Source: Tethya wilhelma
Lineage: Eukaryota; Porifera; Demospongiae; Tethyida; Tethyidae
NCBI GenBank assembly: GCA_964030475.1
Contig: CAXIPT010000001.1
Coordinates: forward strand, 15,325,614 to 15,389,613
Length of the DNA stretch: 64,000 nucleotides
Direction of reading: 5' to 3'
Shown: positions 55,166 to 64,000 of the stretch, in pieces
How positions within the stretch are numbered: the first letter of the stretch is position 1
Layout of the letters: every line of letters begins with the position of its first letter
Made by a program: the position numbers and the translations under genes
The notes under the pieces: model-generated
What the model saw: only the letters and a program-made list of their open reading frames with translations
What the model was told of the DNA's origin: nothing
Database searches by the model: none

Positions 55166-56313
55166 ACACACACATGCACACACACACACAATAATTTCCT
55201 GATCCTTAAGTGGAAGGCTCAATGCATATGGTCAAGTGACCTCAAGAGCATGTAACTAGTTTGCTTGCCATTGCACTATTGTCGCCTCCACTCATCCAGT
55301 AACTGACAATTAGCCTATAAAAACTTTGCTAATAATCAGTTTCAAAGGCAGTGCATTAAGAAAATCACACAACTGTTTTACACAAACTCACACTCTAGCT
55401 AGAGCTCTCAGAGCACCCTCTAGTATAAGCATCAATGGGACTTAATACTACACAACCACTAAATATTGCCGCAGGTGAAACCCAATACTTCTCGATCTGA
55501 AAGTGATTGCTCACTTGATAAAGGGGTTGTTGTGGCAATGGACAGAGTTGCGATGAGATCAGAGGATGCCATTGTTTGGGGTTTTGGATTCTAGTACTAA
55601 TGGAGTGATTCCGTGTGTTAATCATGAGGTCATCATCATTGAATGGCCTCTTGGAAAACAGATAATTGGCGTGCATGCAAATATTTTGCTGCGTATGTGT
55701 TAAATAAAAGCGTGCTACGTAAACAAGCATAATATGTGTGTGGAGATTCAGAGGGGACACACACACACACACGCACACACACACACACACACAAATGTAA
55801 CTAGTTTGCTTGCCATTGCACTATATTGTGACCTCCACTCATCCACTAACCGGCAATTAGCCTATAAAAACTTTGCTAATAATCAGTTTCCAAGGCAGTG
55901 CATTAAGAAAATCACACAACTCTTTACACAGACTTACCAAAACATACTCTAGCTATAGAGCTCTCAGAGCACCCTCTAGTATAACCATCAATGGGACTTA
56001 ATACTACACAACCACTAAATATTGCTGCAGGTAAAACCTGATACTTCTCTGAAAGTGATTGCTCACTTGATAAAGGGTTTGTTGCAGCAATGGACAGAGT
56101 TGCAATGAGATCGGAGGATGCCATTGGTTGGGGTTTTGGGTTCCAGTACTAGTGGAGTGACTCCGTATGTTAATCATGAGGTCATCATCATTGAATGGCC
56201 TCTTGGAAAACAAATAATTGGCATGCGTGCGAACGTTTTGCTGCGTATGTGTTGAACAAAAGCGTGCTATGTAAACAGGCATATGTGTGTGGAGATTTAG
56301 AGGGGAAATACCT

Positions 56314-56346
<33 letters not shown>

Positions 56347-59300
56347 CACACACACTTATACACACACAAACACACACACTCATGCACACACACATGCACG
56401 CACACAAACACACACACACACACACACACACACAAAGCGTCACTAGCTGCTCCATTAAGGAAGCAGGAAAGTTGACTACCGATAATTGTTATGATATCAC
56501 AATAACTACTAAACTTTTCCAATACTTCTAGTCACATTTCAGCACTCACCGATCATATCATAGTGTCAATGCACTGAATATATCTATTATACAATAATGC
56601 ATACATGTAACCCGTGTGGATCTGCTGCTTACACAAGACCTCACAGAGAGGCAATGGGTTCTCATGTCCCACACAAACACAGAGAGGCAATGGGTTCTCA
56701 TGTCCCACACAAACACAGACAATGCCATATTCTCAATGTAGGTTACATGTAAAACAGGTCAGAAATAAAATACCCTCATACCTACATTATTAAACTCAAA
56801 TTGTAAGGATGGAGTATTTCACAGAATAGTTCTACTGACGTCATTTGTGTAATATAGCCTACTATTGCTAATTGACTGTAATTAACAGACATGACTTGCT
56901 TTCACTTTCCAACCCGTGGCCAGCCCCTCATGCATGCATGAGTACATAATGCATAACATAAAATAATGGAAATTAGTCCATGTAGCAAAATTAACTAATA
57001 TAATTTTGTAGGTCATTGGCAGTCAGAGCATATATACAACTCTGGAATTTTGGATGAAATGACGTAGTTAATTTTGTCATAGGTTAATGAGGTTAATTAT
57101 TATCCTATATGCATTTTGTAGTACAGGGTAGTTGATGCAAGTGGACTTGTATGATTGATCATGGCATGTGGTATGTGGCATGGCATTGTTGTGTGAGCCA
57201 ATCTTGTAGGAGGGTACTATGTGCTGTCCATAATAATTCCATAGTAATTAGCACTGTAAATGTAGAACTTACTCATTGACAATAGGATTATCATAAATAT
57301 GGTCACATTGACCTGACTCATTTTGCTGCTGTACAGCTTGGTCACTGCATATGTATGATGTGTGCAGAAAATTAAATCAAAGCTTATAATTATAATTACA
57401 ACATTATGAGTACTGACAGCAACTCGTACTTACTTGGATTTCTTTTTTCTCCTCCGACAGAAGCATGTCAGGTGTACACATAACAAAACGATGGTGTACA
57501 GTAGAACTGATGTACATGCTGTACCAATAACTGCTCCAATAAGTTTATAGTGGTAACTGGACCCTGTAAATTACATAAATTAACTTATTTCAAAGTTCAA
57601 TCATGTTATATCGTTATAACAGTTACTGTTTGTAATAATAAAAGCTATAACTTGTATACTGAGCAAATTAAGGACATATAACTTACCAGGATTTGTACAT
57701 GTGAGCACTACAATGTCATATATAATTTCAGTGTTTCTCTCTCCTTCAATAGGCTCCTCTCCTTCCAGTCTAGCCACACCCACCACACTAAAGGAGTAGG
57801 TTGCACCACTGATAAGACCTCCTATTGCTGCAGAGTTTGTTTCTCGTCCTTCCACCTCTATAAAACTATCACTCTGTCTCTTCCTGCTCTCTAAAAGAGA
57901 ATAGTAGACCCCGTATCCAGTGATCTGTTCAATGTTGAGGGGGTCCCAAGTCACATTCACTGATGTAGCATCAATGCTAGTGACTTGAACATTGGATACA
58001 GGTGCTGTAAGACAAAAAGAATAGAAATTTGCTGAAAAAATAGTAAGGCGAAAAATTTTTAGAGATCATTTTTACGTGGTGCTGTGAGGGTTTTGTCATT
58101 GAAGGTTAGAGTCTTTCCAGGTCCAATCCTAGTGAATGCTCTCACAGTGATAGTGACCCTAGTCCCAGGTTCCAGAGAAGAGATGGTGAACTTCAATGAT
58201 GTGGTATTAGCACTGCTTTTGACAATGTTTATAGTGTATGTGACCTCATACTGTGTAATGATCCCATTTGGTCTGTCAGGTGGTGACCAGGTTACTTCAA
58301 ATGATGTGAGCTTAGGAGAAAGATCCAAAGAGCTGACAGGACCAGGAGCTGATTTGAAGAAATGAATATGCAAAAATGTCATAAAACAAACTGCATGGTG
58401 ATTGGGGACAACAATTAGCAGAGAAATTAAATAGTATACGTGCACTCACTGCTCTCAGCTGTTGTGACAGTCAAGGGTGTTTCAGAGAATGATCCAGTAC
58501 CATTGATATTCATAGCAGCCACTGAAAAGGAGTACTCTGTGAAAGGAATCAAGCCCTCAACTGTGTAAGTCCTTGATGCACCAGAGGATAAATCAGTGGT
58601 AGTCTGTGAGTCTCCAACATAATATTGTATGATGTAGCCAGTGATGACACCATTTTGATCAAGACAAGGCACTTCATTCCAAGAGAGCTCCACAGAAGTA
58701 GCCATCACATTTTGTGCAGAGAGACCTGATGGAGTACTAGAGGGAGCTGCATAAGAATAGACAGATTGTATAATTTAAGGTATATAACAAGAACTTAGCG
58801 TACAGTAATAGCCAAGGGCCCTCATGACATAAACTCCTGACAGTACTTACCAGCAGATGGGGTATTTAATGTGATTGCAGCACTTGCTTTCGTAGTTGAT
58901 GGATCGGAAGCTCCAAACCTATACATAGCTGTCACTATGACAGTGTATGTACTGAACTCTTCAAGTTCATCAATATCTCTTGTATGTAGGCTCAAGCCAT
59001 TAGCTGTAACAGAAGCTGCAATATTAGGTGGACAACTTGTACGTGTGTAAGCTATGATAAATTCATCAGCAGGCTTATTTCCACTACCAGAAGACAGTGA
59101 CCACTCAACTCTTAGAGATGTTGAGGAGAGAACTGAAGAGGAATTCAAGATGACAGGAGTTGGAAGAGCTAGAATAGTTCACAGAGGAAGACAGCAATGA
59201 TTATTAGTTATTGCTGCTGTACAATTATAAAACAACCATTTACCTAACACTTGAACACTATCAGTTGCCTCAGTACTATACAGAGTCAAAGAATTCATTG

Positions 59301-59514
59301 TAGAAAGAGACACCAGAGAGATCTCAACAGTACCAGGATCAACATTAGATAGTGTATGACTGGTTGCTGTGGAAGCAATAGCAGTACGTGCCTGGCCAGT
59401 CACACCAAGACTGTATCCACTGGTAGCACTAGTTACTCTAGTCCAAGTGACTTGGACTTGTCCATCTCCAACTTGTGATGCTTGGATATTAGTAGGCGGG
59501 TCAGGAACTGTGTT

Positions 59515-59555
<41 letters not shown>

Positions 59556-62344
59556 CTATAAGTATGCAACTATATATATAGAGAGATCATAGTGTCAATC
59601 TATTGGAATGTCTGGTAAAAGCGGCCTGGTTTTTGTTATGATTTAATTGCTATTTGAAGTGCTAGCTATCCCATTTCCTACTCCATAGACTGCTAAAGAA
59701 ATAGAATTCTCGATCTGTTTGCTAACAGCCATAATCTTTAGCTACAGACTGTAATCAATTTTTTTTTCCATTCTGAATTTCACATGACTGAAACAAAATG
59801 ATTGGTTTATTTTTTACAGATGCATGCGGGGAAAAAAACAATTTATTTTTTGAAGTTACCTTTTGCTACAATCTGATTGAAAGTTGCTGCACTCCGCAAT
59901 TGCAAACAAAAACAGGCTGAGCCACTTTTATCAGACTTTCTCTTCTCTTCATGTCAATCAAGAATGTCTGGCCTGCCAGACTAGCTTACAAGTACTAGCC
60001 AACCCAAAATACACACCTATGCAGATGGTCAGACTCATTGATTTATAGACTAACTGCATAACTACATATGCCACAAGTGACAAGTGTAATGTTACAATGT
60101 CATAACAATACAGAATAATTTTAGATCTAGTGTGGAATAGTCACCAGACCTCCATTCAATGAGAAGGTGAGGTCTGGCTGGCAAAAAAAAAACAACAACT
60201 ACAACCCTATCATGAAAGCTTGCCAATTGTTGATAATTATTTTTTACCTATAGCAATAATAATATTATGAATGACATTGTGCTACTTACATGGAACGGGG
60301 ATATGTATACTTTGTGGAGTTGGGGTACGTCTGTTGTCAGCAGTAAATGTGATGGTACCACTTGGTCTCCCTCTTGCCATCAGTGTGTTGGTATAGCGAG
60401 CATTCTCCAAATCACTCTGGCTATTACTATTGATATTTGTAGTCACATTGCTGTCTGGGATTCGTGCTCCACCTATTGTCCAGCTAACACTACCAGGAGG
60501 TCCTCCATCAGTAGCAACAGTAAGAGTATAGGTTGGAGGCTCAATCAACAGGGGACTAACTGCTGTCAATGTGACATCTGATGAGGTTATAGCATTCAAA
60601 CCACCTCTATTGGTTTCATCTGTATATCAAGAGTACACAGATCACTTAGCATAGTTCTGCTAAATCTGCAATAAACAATAAACTCACCACGGGTGTATAA
60701 GCCAACATGGATGGTCCTCTCTCCACTGCCATCAGGAACTATAAATCTCCAGACTCCTTCATGAACACAACATTGCCTTATCTCTTCTCTTCTCAACAGA
60801 CGGAGGATTCGTGAACCATTAGAGAATGTCTCAGTTACAAATCTAAAAACATGACCCATAGTTGGTGGACTAACAAGGAAACCACTTGGATAGATAATTC
60901 TAGGATCTCCTCCAGAACCAGAAAACACAACAGAGAGTCCACCATCTGGATTTGCCTGTATACCCACATCTTCCTTGTCTAGTGCTTCATGTTCAGGTAT
61001 AACTTCACCATTGAGTAGGAGTTCATACAACTCTGATAAAAATAATTTGAAGTGGTAGTTCACATAATAAATTATGAAAATTAAATCAAACTGAAAAAAA
61101 TGAGGATAGATTCATGATACTTACCTAGCATGGGTAAAGTGGTGGTATTGCTAGTAACAGCCTCTCCAGCTCCAGCACTTGTGAATGCTCTCACTGTAAC
61201 AGTGACACTTGTCTCAGGTTGTAGGGAAGAGATTGTGGCACTCAATGTTGTGCTGGTTATGGTCCTGACTGTGCTGTCAGTATTTGTATATGAGACCTCA
61301 TACATTGTAATGATCCCATTTGGTGTGGCAGGTAGGGACCAGGTTACTTCAACTGTTGTGGACTGAGGAGTGAGAGTCAGTGAGAGAACAGTACTAGGAG
61401 CTGGGTAAGAAGGAGGGAGGAGGAAGGAAAATATAAAGTATCACAAAAAAAATACAAAAGTGCTTCACTCAATCGTGAAAAATGGATAATGTGAAAACAT
61501 TATTTATTACAGCACACTCAAATTTCTATATTTATGTAAGAGAATATACTTACTGCCATCAGCTGTTCTGATGGTTAAAGTTTGTGAGAATGGTCCAGTA
61601 CCATTGCTATTCACAGCAGCCACTGAAAAGGAGTACTCTGTGAAAGGAATCAAGCCCTCAACTGTGTAAGTCCTTGATGCACTAGAGGATGAGTCAGTGG
61701 TGGTCTGTGAGTCTCCAACATATCGTATCATGTAGCCAGTGATGACACCATTTTGATCAAGACAAGAAAATTCATTCCAAGTCACTGTGATTGATGTATT
61801 GGTCACAGATTGTCTCATGAGACCTTGAGGAGCACCAGTTGGAGCTATACCAGGAATAATTATAATGGAGTAAGTGTATGGTATATGAGCCGTTATTAAA
61901 GCATACCAGATGACAGGGTTTGTAATGTCATTGCAGCACTTTCTTTCATAACTGATGGATTAGAGCTTTCAGACCTATACACAGCTGTCACTGTGACATT
62001 GTATGTGCTGAACTCGTCAAGTCCATCAATATCTCTTGTACGTAGTGAGCCATTAACCGTCACAGAACCTGTATCCTCAGGTGGACAACTTGTACGTGTG
62101 TAGTTAATGATAAATTCATCAGCAGACTTATTCCCACTACCAGAAGACAGTGACCACTCAACTCTTAGAGATGTTGAGGAGAAAACTGAAGAAGAACTCA
62201 AGATAGTAGGAGTTGGAAGATCTAAAATAATTACAGAAGAAATAATATTGATAGATAACATTATTGAACAAACTCACCTGAAACTTGAGCAATTGTTAGT
62301 TTGTACAGTAGAAAAATAATAATTACAGTAGAATAATTCATCAT
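54751..62344 (-). CDS. FN3/Ig-like transmembrane receptor, copy 3, complete
   Basis: Fourteen exons: 62344-62278 (signal peptide), FN3 at 62221-61907, 61844-61554 and 61400-61125, 61032-60688 (LLLNGEVIPEHEALDKED domain), 60619-60290 (Ig-like), FN3 at 59507-59244, 59168-58851, 58746-58450, 58348-58076 and 58004-57687, 57563-57434 (membrane helix IGAVIGTACTSVLLYTIVLL, then basic CRRRKKSK), 57344-57273 and 54901-54751 (tail). Extracellular exons are phase 1-1. The tail has tyrosine motifs HIYDNPIV, AAYGDVQTRQR and MGDYDYIATSF. Y-x-N is a known Grb2-SH2 preference, so coupling to tyrosine kinases is plausible but unproven. The first three FN3 exons repeat the type order of the later FN3 exons at 59168-58076. 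The last intron (2.4 kb) contains the 543-base tandem duplication. A role in adhesion or recognition is inferred. Confidence 0.85.
55128..55190. repeat. (CA)n microsatellite
   Basis: A CA run with TA interruptions inside the last intron of FN3 receptor copy 3. Confidence 0.9.
55253..56436. repeat. Tandem duplication, unit about 543 bases, each ending in (CA)n
   Basis: Unit 1 starts TGTAACTAGTTTGCTTGCCA at 55253 and unit 2 starts with the same words at 55796. They stay alignable through TAGCCTATAAAAACTTTGC, GATGCCATTG and GTGTGGAGATT to the closing CA microsatellite (55759-55792; 56314-56434). The units differ at a few percent of positions. The frames inside are not conserved between units, so this is not coding. 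Confidence 0.85.
59517..59553. repeat. (GT)n microsatellite beside an FN3 splice acceptor
   Basis: A GT run (CA on the gene strand) ending about 10 bases before the acceptor of FN3 exon 59507-59244. The 740 bases beyond it (to 60289) are intron with no recognised feature. Confidence 0.9.
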
Positions 62345-62758
62345 CAGTTGGATCATATTGATTATAATAAACTTCGTGGTTTGTTAATCTTATAATGAAT
62401 CCAAACATGCATCATTGCTTTCTCTCCTCCCACATGCGGATGCACAATAAATCTTTTCCTGCTACGCCCCCTATTGACACTACGTTTCTGCAATAGTGCT
62501 TCCCTCCACCATGTAAGCTTTGGTTCCTATATATATCAGGAAGAAAAGTTGCACTCCATGACAGGCAATCAGTATATAATTGAAAGTTAGAATAAAAAGT
62601 AGTTAGTCAGTAAAATTATTATAGAGTTCTTGTTGAATTACATATTAAGTGTTGACTGCTCAGTTGCTCAGCAGAAACACAATATCAGCGAGCTGCACAC
62701 AGATCTAGACTAGGTAGAGCTTTCTATGTAGAAACTTGATACTACTGCATGAGATAAA
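62345..62758. promoter_or_regulatory. Shared upstream region of FN3 receptor copy 3 and tetraspanin 2
   Basis: 414 bases between divergent start codons. It includes TATATATATCAGG near 62527 as a possible TATA-like element for either direction. No CRE or NRF1-like site was found. Confidence 0.4.
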
Positions 62759-63610
62759 ATGGGAGATGCGAATGCTTGTGGACAAATTGTTCAAGTCCTT
62801 TTCTTTATCCTCAATGTCTTCTCAGGGGTAAGGAAAGACATAATTATTACCAAATTTAATGTCACTGTGTATGCTGTAATGGCAATGACACACATCATTA
62901 ATCTCATAATTATGTACAATATAGATTATCTCAGTATGTCTGGTAGCAGTGGGAGGATATGTGATCCACCACAGAGGAGACTTCTCAGGCAGTCTTGTCA
63001 GTGCAGGAGGAGCGATCTTGATCATTGCTGGCATTATAGGGGTCTTCATTGTAGTAGCCGGACTACTGGGAGCAATCTTTCTCAAACGATTCTGGCTTTC
63101 AATTGTAAGGGACTGCACAATCATGAATGAGCCATGTTCCTTTACTATGGCATGCATACAACTACAGCACAATAAAACCAATTTTATAATCATTACACGA
63201 CATTGTGCAGTTTATTATTGCTCTCGGATTTATCATCTCCTTGGAGATACTTGGATGTGTTTTAGGAGCAGTATATCGTGGAAAGATTGTAAGCAGCAAA
63301 AATACGTCTCTTATAGGCTTTTGTGACCCAGTAATGAGGCATGCATTGTTGCATGGTACACACTATAGGCTGAAGAAATCAGCAGGAATATGTTGGAAAA
63401 CATTGAGAGGTACAGGCCTCGTAGTGATCCATCCTACGATAAAGGAGTCACTAATGCAGTGGATCAGCTTCAGACCATTGTTAGTATGAATACACTTCCT
63501 CTAATACTGTGATGCTTGTCTACTGCTTCAGCATTGTGTATCATTGCACTGAAGAAGCTGAGTACCAGCTAGTGAAATTGATCTTACTACGTACACACAA
63601 TGTCATGATT

Positions 63611-63669
<59 letters not shown>

Positions 63670-63987
63670 ACAGTACAAGTGCTGCGGATGGAACTCCAGT
63701 TCCAATTGGTTTCCAAACAGTCCTTATTACAAGGCAACAGGCTACTATCCCAGCAGCTGCAATTGCACTATCAAGGATGGTGACTGTGTGATGGCTGAAG
63801 TGAAAAATGGAACACAAAATATATGGAGTGCGGTAATTCATTTCATAACATTATTTCACATTTGTTTCATTAATTGAATATGACACACTGAACTTCAGAT
63901 TTGTCATGATGAAGTGATAGCCATTTTCCAACGCAACTTGGCAATTGTGGCTGGCATTGGAGGTCTTTTTGGAGCACTTCAGATATA
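62759..63987 (+). CDS. Tetraspanin, second gene (3' end beyond window)
   Basis: Exons in phase 0: 62759-62827 (MGDANACGQIVQVLFFILNV), 62925-63104 (IISVCLVAVGGYVIHHRGDF; then AILIIAGIIGVFIVVAGLLG), 63211-63288 (FIIALGFIISLEILGCVLGA), 63369-63479, 63674-63832 (YKCCGWNSSSNW, with the CCG motif and further cysteines in SSCNCTI and DGDCVM) and 63899-63987, ending at a GTAAGA donor near the window edge. Three of the four membrane helices are visible and a fourth begins (NLAIVAGIGGLFGAL). The acceptor for exon 2 was set at 62924 because it alone keeps frame. The acceptor of the CCG exon follows a (CA)n tract. Sequence is clearly different from the first tetraspanin. Confidence 0.88.
63611..63663. 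repeat. (CA)n microsatellite before the CCG exon of tetraspanin 2
   Basis: A CA run ending about 10 bases before the acceptor at 63673. Confidence 0.92.
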
Positions 63988-64000
63988 GTAAGAGAACATG

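Noticed and set aside
55253..56436. CRISPR-like or satellite array
   Set aside because: Only two long direct units and no short spaced repeats; the context is an animal intron.
1..64000. tRNA or rRNA genes
   Set aside because: I saw no cloverleaf with matching box A and B sequences and no rRNA core motifs; without a covariance search, absence is not proven.

Overview
The window looks like animal nuclear DNA, most probably from a demosponge of the Amphimedon queenslandica type. The evidence is AT-rich sequence, short GT-AG introns, many small non-autonomous transposons and (CA)n/(CT)n microsatellites, and the gene mix: kinase-Kelch proteins, multi-FN3 receptors, Death-domain proteins, presenilin, tetraspanins and a HECT ligase. 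The taxon is an inference from gene content; no species-diagnostic locus was seen. Four single Ns (1876, 7165, 18998, 24198) sit where homology jumps abruptly, so parts of the window look like stitched contigs, possibly unmerged haplotypes.

Layout. 1-1100 (-): kinase-Kelch gene, running off the left edge. 1402-7164 (-): DENND5-like Rab exchange factor (DENN, RUN1, PLAT and the start of RUN2), with its last few exons present twice. 7889-7961 (-): orphan signal-peptide exon of an FN3 receptor. 8148-12947 (-): FN3 receptor copy 1. 13584-17469 (-): intact five-exon gene with three Death-domain-like exons. 18354-18982 (+): coiled-coil tail exons. 18999-22060 (+): second, damaged DENND5-like copy. 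22954-25967 (-): FN3 receptor copy 2, without its 5' end. 25971-28032 (+): headless kinase-Kelch. 28308-29061 (+): the only intact-looking DENND5-like 3' end. 29497-30198 (-): ISG12/IFI6-like gene. 30440-32155 (+): decayed DENND5-like PLAT exons. 32471-34768 (+): intact 765-residue kinase-Kelch. 34914-37000 (+): decayed kinase-Kelch. 37190-37940 (+): decayed DENND5-like 3' end. 38361-39026 and 39445-39921 (-): two more ISG12-like genes. 40304-43793 (-): presenilin. 43970-50942 (+): AREL1-like HECT ligase, head-to-head with presenilin. 51228-54032 (+): tetraspanin. 54751-62344 (-): complete FN3 receptor copy 3. 62759 to the right edge (+): second tetraspanin.

The most striking structure is a recurrent module. 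An intronless kinase-Kelch ORF lies in the DENND5-like intron just before the exon that carries the body of RUN2, on the same strand, and an ISG12-like gene lies convergently behind the DENND5-like 3' end. The module appears at 25971-30198 and 34914-39026, and its kinase part also at 32471-34768 and 1-1100.

Functionally the right half is a set of membrane and signalling genes: gamma-secretase catalytic subunit, an E3 ligase of an apoptosis-regulating family, tetraspanins, and FN3 receptors whose tails carry tyrosine motifs. The rest adds Death-domain and ISG12-type genes linked to apoptosis and innate immunity in other animals. That these genes act together is an inference from proximity only.
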